DNA of 64,000 nucleotides from Paludibacteraceae bacterium (GCA_017550335.1 JAFZPM010000049.1:1-64000), one strand, 5' to 3'. Positions 36,107 through 45,756 are shown, counted from the first letter of the stretch. The notes: generated from the letters alone by a model not told the origin. A program made the numbers and translations.

Positions 36107-37159
36107 ATGCGACCAACAATCGGGAATAAAATGGATGCGAATACACTTCCAAAAAGAAACTACGGACTAGACAATCTCAAATTGGCGATCTGTCTACTTG
36201 TGGTCACGGCCCACACGATGTTACCATATACGGATTTGTTTTACGGATGGTATTTCACCCCCTCTTTGCCAGGGGAAAAAATGTCCGTGAATTATCTGAT
36301 CAACACGAATAATTTGCTTAGCATGCCTATATTCTTTATCGTGGCAGGCTTTTTCGTACCGACAAGTTATGACAAGCAAGGATTCGGGACCTTCATCTGG
36401 AAAAAGACCAAGCGCCTATTGATACCCGCCATTATCATGCTTGCATATTGCAAGATATTCATACCTGAGCCGATATTCCATGTATGGTTTCTCCAAATGC
36501 TCTTCCTCTTTTGCCTGACCTACGCGATTTTCAGGGAATTGACGCAATGGAGGATAAAGGAGGATTACAAGCTAAACGTTTCACTGCCCCTGCTGACAGG
36601 CTGCTTCCTCATCATCTGTGCCGTGAATCTCATCATCCGGCAGAAGTATCTCGTCAGCCATTTCACCGTACTGTTCGACGTGTTCTATTTTGAGCCAGCC
36701 AGATTGGCCCAATACTTCCTGTCATTCCTTTTCGGCGTCATAGCCCGCCGTCTTGATTGGTTTAAGAACGAATCGAAACTACTGATCATAGAGATAGGCG
36801 TAGTAATCCTCCTATACATCGTCATCAGAACCATCTTCCTCAATGAGAACAATTACATCGGCAGCAGGCTCTACACGATAATGGAAGCCTGCGCCATCAT
36901 CTTCAGCGGATATATGATCATCTGGGCATTCAATAAATACATGAACAAAAGCACCAGCCTCACTGCTTCGCTATCCGAGAATTCACTAGGCATATACCTC
37001 TTCCACGTGCCTTTACTCTACTACGTGCAGAACTACACGAAATCCTGGGAGATTTACTTCCCCCTCAAGCTGGCACTGATCCTGCTCTTCGTCATCGGGA
37101 CATCCTACTTGTTGAGCTTTCTATTACGTAAGTCCAAATTCATCAGGCAATTCCTCTGA
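36107..37159 (+). CDS. Acyltransferase family 3 membrane protein (copy 2)
   Basis: 350 aa, a tandem paralog of the preceding gene, sharing LPKRNYGLDNLK, FVPTSYDKQGFGTFIWKKTKRLLIPA, RQK..VSHFT, NNYIGSRLYTI and LLRKSKFIR at the very end. A genuine Shine-Dalgarno AGGAGG at 36095-36100 favours the ATG at 36107 over the ATG at 36131. The acyl acceptor is unknown. Confidence 0.85.
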   Translation: MRPTIGNKMDANTLPKRNYGLDNLKLAICLLVVTAHTMLPYTDLFYGWYFTPSLPGEKMSVNYLINTNNLLSMPIFFIVAGFFVPTSYDKQGFGTFIWKKTKRLLIPAIIMLAYCKIFIPEPIFHVWFLQMLFLFCLTYAIFRELTQWRIKEDYKLNVSLPLLTGCFLIICAVNLIIRQKYLVSHFTVLFDVFYFEPARLAQYFLSFLFGVIARRLDWFKNESKLLIIEIGVVILLYIVIRTIFLNENNYIGSRLYTIMEACAIIFSGYMIIWAFNKYMNKSTSLTASLSENSLGIYLFHVPLLYYVQNYTKSWEIYFPLKLALILLFVIGTSYLLSFLLRKSKFIRQFL

Positions 37160-37385
37160 TGACGCCCGACGGCCCCACGCCATGAGGTGGGGTAGACCCG
37201 GAATTTCAGGCAAGGGAGGCACCGCGATGCTTCTACATAAAGCTTCATATCCCATATCGTAGTAACATTTATTAACGGCTTCCCCTTTATTTTATCTGTC
37301 CATATTTCTTTTTCTATGATTTTCTTCCTACTTTTACTCCCATCCATTTGGACCAATAATATACCTAGGAAAAAAACAAATCGAT

Positions 37386-38402
37386 ATGAGGAAATATATA
37401 TTTTTAGCGACGACCTTATTCCTACTGGGCATATTCGCTCAAGGTTGCAGCAAAAACAAGAATTCGGATTCGGAGTCGGAATCGATAGAGTTGAGCTATA
37501 ATGGCGAAGAAGAACCTGAACCGGAACCGGAACCTGCCGCATCATTTGGCGCGGACGACGAGGAGGGGAATTACGAAGGTGGATATAGCCAGAATAATAG
37601 CGCATCGGAAGCCGAATGTAAAGACATCGCCTGTGAAACCTCCGAAACCAGATCGAGGACACAACTATCGAAAGCAAAAAACTACTCCGTGGATTATTCC
37701 AAGAACCTCCCTATCGGCAGGAAATTGGAGAAGAAAGCCAAGTTATGCATCGAGTCATCCGACATCAACCTATGCAGGAAATTCACAGACAGCTTATCCT
37801 CCCGATACGGAGCCTACGTGGAGAAAGAGCAATACTCCTCCGCCATCCAGGCATACTCCATAAAACTGAGGGTCCCTTCCGCCTCCTTGGATTCGTTCCT
37901 CTCCGGCATGCATGGAATAAACGGAACCATCACGGAGAAGAACGTGTCGGTGAACGACCGCACATCCGAATACCGCGACAACGAGTCTAGACGGAAGACC
38001 CAAGAGGCCATGCTGGATCGTTACCGCGCGATGCTGAGGAATACCACCAAAACATCGGACATACTGGAGGTGCAAAGACGCATCGACGAGATACAGATGG
38101 AGACGGACCGTGTGCAGGGCAGGATGAACGTGATCGACCACAACGTCAGCTACAGTTTGGTGAACATCATCATCCAACAAGAGATAAAGAAAGAGCCTGT
38201 CACGATCGTAGAGGAGGATAAACCAAGTTTCTGGAAAGACCTAGGCCAAGCCTTCGGTAGGGGATGGAGCATCATAAAAGCCATCGTATTAGGCATCATC
38301 ACCATTTGGCCATTGTGGATCATCGCCGGAGTCGTCGTCTATATCTGGAGAAAGAAGAGGAAAAACAAACCGGATCAGCCTAAAAAGCCACTATCCTTCT
38401 AG
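37386..38402 (+). CDS. DUF4349-type lipoprotein
   Basis: 338 aa: lipoprotein signal (LGIFAQGC), an acidic low-complexity stretch with EPEPEPEP, then the DUF4349 core (AKLCIESSDINLCRKFTDSLSSRYGAYVEKEQ, IKLRVPSASLDSFLSGM, ERRIDEIQ-like VQRRIDEIQMETDRVQGRM coiled coil) and a C-terminal membrane helix with a basic tail. Located in the envelope; role unknown. It precedes the DUF445 gene by 13 bp, probably one transcript. Confidence 0.82.
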   Translation: MRKYIFLATTLFLLGIFAQGCSKNKNSDSESESIELSYNGEEEPEPEPEPAASFGADDEEGNYEGGYSQNNSASEAECKDIACETSETRSRTQLSKAKNYSVDYSKNLPIGRKLEKKAKLCIESSDINLCRKFTDSLSSRYGAYVEKEQYSSAIQAYSIKLRVPSASLDSFLSGMHGINGTITEKNVSVNDRTSEYRDNESRRKTQEAMLDRYRAMLRNTTKTSDILEVQRRIDEIQMETDRVQGRMNVIDHNVSYSLVNIIIQQEIKKEPVTIVEEDKPSFWKDLGQAFGRGWSIIKAIVLGIITIWPLWIIAGVVVYIWRKKRKNKPDQPKKPLSF

Positions 38403-38415
38403 AACAAAAAAAAAC

Positions 38416-39327
38416 ATGTGGTACACCTACTTGATTCCCCCCGTTGTGGGAGCAACGATCGGCTTTTTCACGAATGAACTAGCCCTCATGATGCTTTTCC
38501 GTCCGCACAAGCCCAAATATCTTTTCGGACATAAGATACCTTTCACACCAGGCATCATCCCCAAGGAGAAGAGCCGCATCGCGACCGCCATCGGTGAGAC
38601 CGTGAGCAACCATCTGGTGAACAAAGACACGCTCTCCAAGACCCTCCTTTCGGACGAGATGATAGCGAAGATCGAGGCGGGCATCGACAACTACGTGGCG
38701 GAACTGAAGGAGAAGGAGGAGAATCTTCGCGACTATATCACGCAATACCTTCCTAGCGACGACCTCGACACGGTGGTCAGGAAGGTGACAGAAGAGTTCT
38801 CCGGCAGGATAGGGGGGAAGATCGAGGAGAACAACCTCAGCCAAGGCATCTCGCACAAGGTGGTGGAATATGCCATGGAACAGACGGGGAAAGGATTACT
38901 CGGCTTCCTACAGACCGATAAGCTGGTCAGCAAACTCTCCGAACCGATCGAGAAGGCGCTGAGCAAACACCTCGACAATATCCTCAAGGAGAACGCGGGG
39001 GAGATCGTGACGAAACTGGTGGACCATGAAATCACCGCATACCTGGACACGCCGGTCTGCGAATTCATCCAAAACAAGGATAATATCGTGGAGAAGGTGA
39101 AGGGGATAGCCATCAATAGCTACAGAACTATCATAACGGAGCAACTGCCCACCATGATGGAATCCATCGACATAAAGAAAATCGTGGAGGACCGCATCAA
39201 CGGCATGGACATGTCCGACACGGAGAAAATCACCTATTCCGTACTGAATAAGGAACTAAGAGCTATCGTTTGGCTGGGAGCATTGCTAGGCGGCATCATC
39301 GGACTCGCTAATATCATCATCCTGTAG
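38416..39327 (+). CDS. DUF445 family membrane protein
   Basis: 303 aa. The N-terminus IPPVVGATIGFFTNELALMMLFRPHKPKYLFG and FTPGIIPKEKSRIATAIG, plus a C-terminal hydrophobic helix (IVWLGALLGGIIGLANIIIL), are the YheB/DUF445 hallmarks. The centre is a long amphipathic helical region. Function is unknown; one helix at each end suggests a membrane-tethered rod. It converges on the tRNA cluster, ending 18 bp before it. Confidence 0.88.
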   Translation: MWYTYLIPPVVGATIGFFTNELALMMLFRPHKPKYLFGHKIPFTPGIIPKEKSRIATAIGETVSNHLVNKDTLSKTLLSDEMIAKIEAGIDNYVAELKEKEENLRDYITQYLPSDDLDTVVRKVTEEFSGRIGGKIEENNLSQGISHKVVEYAMEQTGKGLLGFLQTDKLVSKLSEPIEKALSKHLDNILKENAGEIVTKLVDHEITAYLDTPVCEFIQNKDNIVEKVKGIAINSYRTIITEQLPTMMESIDIKKIVEDRINGMDMSDTEKITYSVLNKELRAIVWLGALLGGIIGLANIIIL

Positions 39328-39345
39328 ATTTTTTCAGGGCAATTG

Positions 39346-39432
39346 CGGAAAGACAGGGATTCGAACCCTGGGAACAGTTACCCGCTCACCGCATTTCGAG
39401 TGCGGCCCGATCGACCACTCCGGCATCTTTCC
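39346..39432 (-). tRNA. tRNA-Ser (anticodon CGA)
   Basis: On the minus strand an 87-nt cloverleaf: acceptor GGAAAGA/TCTTTCC, discriminator G, anticodon loop CTCGAAA (CGA), long variable arm typical of serine tRNA, and TTCGAATCC T-loop. CCA is not encoded. It is the last of three tRNAs. Confidence 0.95.
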
Positions 39433-39492
39433 TTTATATTTGATTTAAGTATGCCCTTAAAATAAAAAATCCGAAGCACTCTTCGGATTGCG

Positions 39493-39577
39493 CGGAGAGA
39501 GAGGGATTCGAACCCCCGGTACCTCTCGGTACGGCGGTTTTCAAGACCGCTGTAATCGACCACTCTACCATCTCTCC
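39493..39577 (-). tRNA. tRNA-Ser (anticodon TGA)
   Basis: On the minus strand an 85-nt cloverleaf with acceptor GGAGAGA/TCTCTCC, anticodon loop CTTGAAA (TGA), an extended variable arm and GGTTCGAATCC. CCA is not encoded. Confidence 0.95.
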
Positions 39578-39625
39578 AAATCTTCTAAACTCACTCGCCT
39601 CCGCAAGTTCTTCGTCTTTGTTTTG

Positions 39626-39698
39626 TGACCCAGCAGGGGATCGAACCCTGGACCCACAGATTAAGAGTCTGTTGCTCTACCAGCTGAGCTACTGAGTC
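39626..39698 (-). tRNA. tRNA-Lys (anticodon CTT)
   Basis: On the minus strand a 73-nt cloverleaf: acceptor GACTCAG/CTGGGTC, D-arm TAGCTCAGCTGGTAGAGCA, anticodon stem ACAGA/TCTGT with loop CTCTTAA (CTT), and GGTTCGATCC T-arm. First in the cluster behind the promoter. Confidence 0.95.
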
Positions 39699-39721
39699 AT
39701 TGTCCTTTCGTTTTGACGTTG

Positions 39722-39753
39722 CAAAAGTAGTGCTTTTGCTATGTTCCACCAAA
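39722..39753 (-). promoter_or_regulatory. Promoter of the tRNA-Lys-Ser-Ser cluster
   Basis: On the minus strand TTTG (39750-39753), exactly 20 bp, then TACTTTTG (39722-39729): perfect -33 and -7 boxes. The first tRNA starts about 24 bp downstream. Confidence 0.85.
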
Positions 39754-39787
39754 TTTTTGGAGCACTTTTTTTCGCTTTTTTTTCAAA

Positions 39788-40564
39788 TTATTTTTGGAAG
39801 CATTCTATTTTTTTCATTATCAACGAAATAAGAAAATCGGGCAAATGCTTGCAGAAGGGCAGGAAAAGGTAATTGATGAGTCCGGGGATGTACTGACGCC
39901 TCTTTTTGAACATTTTCGCAATCGCTTTCTTCGCCAATTTCTCCGGTGGAATGGATACGCCTAGGCGGACCGCCAACCGACGGAGGTTCATGCTCAGGTT
40001 GTAGAGACCCGTGTCCACCGCTCCGGGACACACTGCGGTGACCCCCACGCCGAACGGATTCAGTTCGTACGACAACGCGACGGAGAAGGAACGCAGATAG
40101 GCCTTGGTGGATTCATAGACGGAGATGCCAGGGAACATCATCCATGCGGAGAGGGAGGACATGTTCAGGATATACCCATGCTTCTCCCGCTTCATATCTT
40201 CGCCGAAGAGACGGCACAGTTTGGTGACGGTCACAACGTGGAGCTGCAGCATCACATCGATGCGCCTCATGTCCGTGTTCGTGAGACTATTGAAGAAGAA
40301 TACACCCGCATCGTTCACCAGGATCTCGACCTTCTTCCCTGCCGATCGACACATTCCGTATAACTCCTCCGCGGCCTCGCTCCTCGCCAAGTCCATACAA
40401 ATCGGTTCCACACCCACATGGTAAGTCTCCGCGACCTCCCGCGCCACCTCGCCAAGCTCCTTTTCCTGATTGCTCACGATGATCAGATCGTGGCCTCTCC
40501 TCGCCAACTCAAAGGCGTACTGCGCACCAATGCCCGAACTGGCCCCTGTAACTAACGCTAACAT
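39788..40564 (-). CDS. Short-chain dehydrogenase/reductase
   Basis: 258 aa classical SDR: TGASSGIG cofactor loop at residue 6, ILVNDAGV, LNMSSLSAW (catalytic Ser) and YESTK (Y-x3-K), followed by CPGAVDTGLY. The C-terminal extension is basic and hydrophobic, with NYLFLPFCKHLPDFLISLIMKK as a likely membrane-associating helix, as in DltE/YqjQ-type SDRs. Substrate unknown. Confidence 0.88.
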   Translation of the reverse strand: MLALVTGASSGIGAQYAFELARRGHDLIIVSNQEKELGEVAREVAETYHVGVEPICMDLARSEAAEELYGMCRSAGKKVEILVNDAGVFFFNSLTNTDMRRIDVMLQLHVVTVTKLCRLFGEDMKREKHGYILNMSSLSAWMMFPGISVYESTKAYLRSFSVALSYELNPFGVGVTAVCPGAVDTGLYNLSMNLRRLAVRLGVSIPPEKLAKKAIAKMFKKRRQYIPGLINYLFLPFCKHLPDFLISLIMKKIECFQK

Positions 40565-40930
40565 CCCAATTGCTTTTACGTATAACTATTATATTATTAT
40601 CCGACCATGTAAAAATGGTTTATCCAACCCTCCCAATAACCCCTCGTTCACATCATCCCCCTAAACAGGCGGAAGACGGAGCGGGAACGTCTCACCGGAA
40701 GATGGAACAAAATTAATCATATTTATCCAAAAACACCCTTTGTCCCCACGGCTCTTTCATTTAGACGAGGCAAAGGCCTACAAATCCTCACGTAGAAAAG
40801 TGTTCACGGGAAAGGGAGAACCCTACTATTTCCACAAAAATCTCCGGGACTTCCATGCTGTTAATTTTTAACCCGTCCATTTCCAATGGACACTAGCGCT
40901 GGTAAATAGTAAATAGGTACAGCTCCCCAT
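40565..40930. other. Intergenic region, nothing coding
   Basis: About 366 bp between two minus-strand genes. I see no credible frame. AT-rich DNA just upstream of the SDR start may hold its promoter but no clean TAnnTTTG box was placed. Confidence 0.5.
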
Positions 40931-40970
40931 AAAAAAAGCGAAGCCCCTGAAACGAATCAAGGGCTTGCGC
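40931..40970 (-). terminator. Intrinsic terminator of the LRR gene
   Basis: Read on the minus strand: GCGCAAGCCC, a loop around TTGATTCGTTTCA, GGGGCTTCGC and then seven Ts. It lies 25 bp past the LRR stop codon. Confidence 0.85.
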
Positions 40971-40994
40971 TCTGCTTTGTATGCTGACAAGGAA

Positions 40995-43949
40995 TCACCT
41001 CTTCAGTTTAGGGCAGTCGAGGAAGACATCTTTCCCCAAAGCCGTATGGGAAGGGACATTCACCTCCACAAGGTTCTGGCAGTAAGCGAAGGCGCTGTCG
41101 CCCAGTTTCTCGACAGAGTCAGGGATGTCGACCCGCTTCAGGTTGTTACAATCACCGAAAGCACGCCTGCCGATCTCCTTCAACCCGTTAGGCAACTCTA
41201 TTTCCGTCAGAGAGGACTCCGAGAAGGCATATTCACCGATGCACAACAACGATTCCGGCAATACCACCTTCTTGACGCTCTTGCACTTGGCGAACGCGTA
41301 TTTGTAAATGTCCACCACCTTATAGGTCATGTCATCTATCTGGAATTCGGACGGGATGGTCACATCACCATCGCCCATGAAACCAGAGATGGTATAGTAA
41401 TTTCCCTCGATAGGTTTCACCGCCAAAATAACGGAAGAACCGTTTTTGCCTGAGGCGGACAAGTCGAGCGACTTGCAATTGAGGAAAGTCTCCTCACCCA
41501 TCAACACGATGCTCTGCAGCCCCTCCAACACCTTCAATTGACTACAGTTGGCGAACGCCCTTTTCTTAAACTCCCTGACACCAGGGACGGTGATTTTCTC
41601 CAGACTCGAGCAACTACTGAAGGCTTTATCGCTGATGACAGACACACTTTCCGGCAGGGTGATTTCCCTCAACGACTCGCACGAAACGAAGGCCAATTCG
41701 CCCAACGATTTCAACGAGGAAGGAATAACCACAGAAACAAGTTTCTTACAATTGCTGAAAGCAGACCTGCCGATGGTTTCGACAAACGCAGGCAAGGTCA
41801 CCGTCTCAATCTTTTTCTCCATGAAAACGGAGTCTGCAATCTTCACCACCTTGCGCAAGGAGCCTTTGATGTAGACGGAGTCGTTGAGGATGACATCAGT
41901 TCCCGCAGGGAGATATGAGTTCAGGATGCAGGTATCGCCTGACAATTCAGTGTATTCGAAGGCGTCGACCTTGCATCTGGCATCGTAGAAGGAATTGGTA
42001 GCGATCTTCCTGAGATGCTTCGGCAAATCAATTTTCTCCAAGCTTATGCAGTTGCCGAAAGCGGATCCCTCTATAGACTCCAGATCAGCTGGCAAATCCA
42101 CATGCTCAAGTGCGGTACAATTGAGGAACAGGCTAGAGGAGATAGACCTAATGCTGTTCGGAATGCTGATGGACTCCAGTGATACGCAAGAGGAGAACGC
42201 GTTTTTGCCCAACAAAGACAATCCATCAGGAAGGACAACCTTTTTGAGCTGTGCGCAGTCGTCGAAAGCATAGTCCTTGATCTCCTTCACCGAAGAAGGG
42301 ATCTCAATCTCTGTGAGGGAAGAGGAGGCGAACGCATTGTCGGCGATCATCTCCACGGTGTCAGGCAACACGACCTTACCGATCTTCTTTTTCTTAGAGA
42401 ACGCATAGCCGGCGATACCGATCACCTTATACGTCTTTCCGTTCTTATGCATCTCGGACGGTACAACTATCACGTCGCCCTCACCCTCGAAACCGGATAT
42501 GTTACAGGTCTTGTCAGTCACTGGCTTCATCTGGAACATGGCCATGCTGGCTCCGGCATCGGAGGAAACTTTATTCTCCTGCATGTAATCGCACGACAGG
42601 AAGGCGTAAGCCTCAATGTTCACGTTTCCAGGGAGCGACAGGTTCTTCAGGTTCTTGCATTTGGTGAAAGCGCTCTTCTTGATCTCCTTCACGCCCTTGC
42701 TGCTGAAGCTCTCCAAATTCTCACAATATTCGAACGCATATTCAGGAATGGTGAGGACTCCATCGGGCAGGCTGACCGACTTCAGGTGGGTGCAGAATGC
42801 GAACGCGCCCACATCCAACTTCTCCAGCGTCTTAGGGAACGACACCTTCTCCAAGGCGACACAACTATAGAAGGCGGCTTTCGAAATCGTCTTCACGCCT
42901 TCCGGGATAATAACCTCACGGATGGTCTGGTAGCCATTGTAATTAGGGTCGACCGACTCTGGGATAATAACGACGGAGATCAAGTTGGTATTTTCCACCA
43001 ACTCCTCCTCCCATGCGATCTGTCCGGGAGTCTTCTTCTTCGCGAAAGCCAATTGTCCGATCTCAACCACCTTGTAAGACTTGCCTCCCTTCTGCAACTC
43101 GGACGGGATGCGTACGATCTCCTCGCTTCCCGTGTATTTGACGATGGCGCAGGTATTGTCACTCAGCACCTCGATCTGGTACAGACTCGCGTCCGAAACC
43201 TTTACAGAAGCCTCGGAGGAGGTATCCTGTGCGGGCTCCTGCGCCGCTGCGGAAGCATCCCCGGACGATGCGGAAGAGGCGCCATAAGAGAACTTCAGAG
43301 AGGAGCAGCCCGCAAAGACACTGCTGTCGAGACGGTCCTTCAACGCTTCCGAGATCACCACGAGTGTCAGTTTCGAACAATCATAGAAAGCTCTCTTATC
43401 TATCTCCTTGACAGAGGAAGGAATCTCCAACTCAGCTATCTTACAGGAACAGAACGCATTGTCCTTGATCGACTCCACACCTTCGGCGATGGTCAGCCGC
43501 TCCAAGTTCCCGCAGTTGGTGAAAGCCTTGCTGGCGATCACCTTAAGTCCAGAGGGTAGGGCAATGGCGCTCAACGACTTACAATACTCGAAACAGTGTT
43601 CGCCCATCGCAGTCAGCGACGAAGGCAACTGGACGCCGTCGAGCTTGAAACATCCCTTGAAGACATTGTCCTTCATCTCCACGAGGGAGGACGGCAACTT
43701 CACATCCTCCATGTAATCACACCCGTTAAAGGCGCCCTCACCAATTATCGTCACACCTTCGGGCAACGACAAATGCTTCATCTTCTTGTTTTGCTTGAAG
43801 GAGGAAGGGCCAATCTCCACAACTTGGTACGCTTTCCCGTCCTTTTCAATGACTGACGGTACCTCGACCGTCTCATCCGAACCAGAATACCTCTTAATCG
43901 CACATGTAGTGTCGGATAGCACTACAATAGAAAAATCTTTTTGTTCCAT
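40995..43949 (-). CDS. BspA-type leucine-rich-repeat protein (LRR_5), five-module architecture
   Basis: 984 aa made of LRR_5 repeats of the type (L/I)xxIxLPSSLxxIGxxAFxxC. It is organised in five super-modules, each opened by a related cap (for example VLSDTTCAIKRYSGSDETVEVPS) at residues 5-50, 254-300, 470-515, 662-706 and 840-885, then a run of LRRs. A serine/alanine-rich linker is near 224-252. No signal peptide, no sorting tail and no membrane helix is visible, so it may be cytoplasmic or use another export route. BspA-like LRRs usually mediate surface binding. It starts 210 bp behind a TATCTTTG promoter and stands alone. Confidence 0.88.
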   Translation of the reverse strand: MEQKDFSIVVLSDTTCAIKRYSGSDETVEVPSVIEKDGKAYQVVEIGPSSFKQNKKMKHLSLPEGVTIIGEGAFNGCDYMEDVKLPSSLVEMKDNVFKGCFKLDGVQLPSSLTAMGEHCFEYCKSLSAIALPSGLKVIASKAFTNCGNLERLTIAEGVESIKDNAFCSCKIAELEIPSSVKEIDKRAFYDCSKLTLVVISEALKDRLDSSVFAGCSSLKFSYGASSASSGDASAAAQEPAQDTSSEASVKVSDASLYQIEVLSDNTCAIVKYTGSEEIVRIPSELQKGGKSYKVVEIGQLAFAKKKTPGQIAWEEELVENTNLISVVIIPESVDPNYNGYQTIREVIIPEGVKTISKAAFYSCVALEKVSFPKTLEKLDVGAFAFCTHLKSVSLPDGVLTIPEYAFEYCENLESFSSKGVKEIKKSAFTKCKNLKNLSLPGNVNIEAYAFLSCDYMQENKVSSDAGASMAMFQMKPVTDKTCNISGFEGEGDVIVVPSEMHKNGKTYKVIGIAGYAFSKKKKIGKVVLPDTVEMIADNAFASSSLTEIEIPSSVKEIKDYAFDDCAQLKKVVLPDGLSLLGKNAFSSCVSLESISIPNSIRSISSSLFLNCTALEHVDLPADLESIEGSAFGNCISLEKIDLPKHLRKIATNSFYDARCKVDAFEYTELSGDTCILNSYLPAGTDVILNDSVYIKGSLRKVVKIADSVFMEKKIETVTLPAFVETIGRSAFSNCKKLVSVVIPSSLKSLGELAFVSCESLREITLPESVSVISDKAFSSCSSLEKITVPGVREFKKRAFANCSQLKVLEGLQSIVLMGEETFLNCKSLDLSASGKNGSSVILAVKPIEGNYYTISGFMGDGDVTIPSEFQIDDMTYKVVDIYKYAFAKCKSVKKVVLPESLLCIGEYAFSESSLTEIELPNGLKEIGRRAFGDCNNLKRVDIPDSVEKLGDSAFAYCQNLVEVNVPSHTALGKDVFLDCPKLKR

Positions 43950-44282
43950 CTAAGTTTTATTAATTGTATTAAAAATCTAATCTTTTATGTACTTGTTTTA
44001 GATTATGGAATGACAAGAACGCCCTCGCATCCTTTCTTAAAACCATATAAACATAGCTCCTATCGTCTCAATAAATAAAGGTCCCGCCCATCCATTATCA
44101 CCATTAGGTGGAACCTATAACCACTTATCGAAAAGTCATGTCGCTTTAAAAAGACAATCAAAGATAGAAAAAAGAATTAATATAAAGCAACCTTCACGCA
44201 CAATATTTTTACACAAAATGTGTTTATTAAACATTATTAACATTTAAAAAGGAAAAGAAAGCGGATCATTCGCCCATGCCCT
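43950..44282. other. Intergenic region with long 5' leader of the LRR gene
   Basis: 333 bp, AT-rich. It carries the LRR promoter at 44159-44190, leaving an untranslated leader of roughly 200 nt. Nothing else was recognised, apart from ACACAAAATGTGT (44211-44223), a short inverted repeat. Confidence 0.5.
44159..44190 (-). promoter_or_regulatory. Promoter of the LRR protein gene
   Basis: On the minus strand TTGC at 44187-44190 and TATCTTTG at 44159-44166 with about 20 bp between them, good Bacteroidota boxes. Confidence 0.6.
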
Positions 44283-44939
44283 TCACCGCCCGCCGCAATA
44301 GTTCCACATCAGGATTCCCTTAGACGAACCGTTAATGATCTCCTTGGCCTTCCGGAACCCCTTGGAGGTGATCGTGACGCAACCCGAGCAGGAGGCACCG
44401 TTCAGCGGAAGATGTTTGCGAGGTATAAGCGACTGTCCATCAAGGAAATAGGAATCATGTATCAACAAGCCCCTGCGCAAGGCATTGCTGTTGGTCGGGT
44501 CCAAGCCCACGATCACCCGGCTGCGCTTTTCCCCTAAGACCTTGCCATATTGGTTTTTCCGCACGGCGAATCTTCCCAAGGAGGAACAATTGCTCCCCAA
44601 ATCATTGCTGAAGATAGGGGTGCTCTCCGTGTTGCCCTTCCCGGCACCATGCATGCAAAAGTCCGCGAAATCAATCTCGTCGGTCGCGAAGTTCCAAATG
44701 AAGAACCTAGGTGTACCCGACGGCAGGGAATAATCCACCAGGAAACAATGACAGGTGTCGTAACCATTCCGGACCGCATAGGCTTTCAATGCATGCGCCT
44801 TCCCCTGCGCCGAAGCATAGACCGCACTCCCGCTACGGGGCGGAACACATTTGCATTGATGAATGATATAAAACACCCCCAACGCCAAGGCGAAGAGCGC
44901 CAAGCCACCCAATAGTATGCGAATGATGGTCCTTTTCAT
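44283..44939 (-). CDS. Murein L,D-transpeptidase catalytic-domain family protein
   Basis: 218 aa with one N-terminal membrane helix (about residues 7-27). The C-terminal half has IHDSYFLDGQ and NGASCSGCVTITSKG, matching the H ... SxGC motif of the YkuD_2-type L,D-transpeptidases, with the second cysteine the likely nucleophile. FFIWNFATDEI and GLDPTNSNALRRGLLIH also fit that family. It probably acts on peptidoglycan in the periplasm. Confidence 0.82.
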   Translation of the reverse strand: MKRTIIRILLGGLALFALALGVFYIIHQCKCVPPRSGSAVYASAQGKAHALKAYAVRNGYDTCHCFLVDYSLPSGTPRFFIWNFATDEIDFADFCMHGAGKGNTESTPIFSNDLGSNCSSLGRFAVRKNQYGKVLGEKRSRVIVGLDPTNSNALRRGLLIHDSYFLDGQSLIPRKHLPLNGASCSGCVTITSKGFRKAKEIINGSSKGILMWNYCGGR

Positions 44940-45109
44940 CTACGTTAAACATTTATGAATAAATCGATTACGAATCCATAATCATCCATTTTGAAGGCGA
45001 TGGACAATCCCGTATCTCTTTCCATCACAAATCTAATCATATTTTACCATATCTTAACAAGTCTACGTTTCAATTCACCGCCTAATGACCCAACAAACAA
45101 ATTATTTTC

Positions 45110-45117
45110 TACCTTTG
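45110..45117 (+). promoter_or_regulatory. -7 promoter box of LEA14-like lipoprotein gene
   Basis: TACCTTTG, consensus -7 element, 36 bp upstream of the ATG at 45154. The -33 box is not clear. Confidence 0.55.
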
Positions 45118-45153
45118 CCTTCGGAAGTCTCATATACATTTGAATTGTAAAGC

Positions 45154-45756
45154 ATGAAAAAAATTCTTTTTCTATTATTGATTCCCGCCTTATGCCTCTC
45201 ACTGCTGACGGGCTGCTCCTCCGCTCGAGGGGTGAAAAATTTCTCGAATTGCCAATTCAACTATAAGGATGTCACGAATATCCGTCTGGCCAGCATCGAT
45301 GTCTCCCATATACGCTCTCCCAAGGACCTGAGCTACGTCGATTTGCTGCAACTGATCCCTGCATTCAAGGACAAAAGCCTCGGACTGAACATGAACGTGA
45401 ACATCAACGTGACCAACCCCAGCTCCAACGTGGCGAAGTTGGAAGGGGTGGACTACATCGTCTGGGTCGATGAGCGGGAGGTGCTCTCAGGCAGCATGGA
45501 CCAGAAAATATCCATCGGCTCCAACCAGACGGAAGTGCTATCGATCCCTGTCTCCGTCAACCTACTGAACATGGCAACCTTCTCCACGATGGACGCGTTG
45601 CTCGAGTTCGCCATCGGACTCGTCACCGACAACCCTGACGCCAGCCGCATGAAGGTTTCCCTGAAACCCTACTTCAACATAGGCAACAAAAATGTTAAGA
45701 TGCCTTTCTACATTACGGTCGGAGGGGATAAGATCATGCCTAAGAGAAATAAATAA
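45154..45756 (+). CDS. LEA14-like (WHy domain-type) lipoprotein
   Basis: 200 aa with a strong lipoprotein signal (LSLLTGC). The rest is beta-rich with LGLNMNVNINVTNPSSNVAKLEGVDYIVWVDEREVLSGSM, the pattern of LEA type 2/WHy domains (N-x-NP turn, alternating strands). Such proteins are structural or stress-related; function here is unknown. It is 18 bp before the PCMD gene, so probably the same transcript. Confidence 0.72.
   Translation: MKKILFLLLIPALCLSLLTGCSSARGVKNFSNCQFNYKDVTNIRLASIDVSHIRSPKDLSYVDLLQLIPAFKDKSLGLNMNVNINVTNPSSNVAKLEGVDYIVWVDEREVLSGSMDQKISIGSNQTEVLSIPVSVNLLNMATFSTMDALLEFAIGLVTDNPDASRMKVSLKPYFNIGNKNVKMPFYITVGGDKIMPKRNK

Noticed and set aside
37105..37677. 190-codon minus-strand frame over the start of the DUF4349 gene
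   Set aside because: Overlaps the lipoprotein signal and the 3' end of an acyltransferase gene, with arginine/cysteine-rich shadow composition.
42447..43559. 370-codon plus-strand frame opposite the LRR gene
   Set aside because: Repetitive antisense translation of the LRR repeats.
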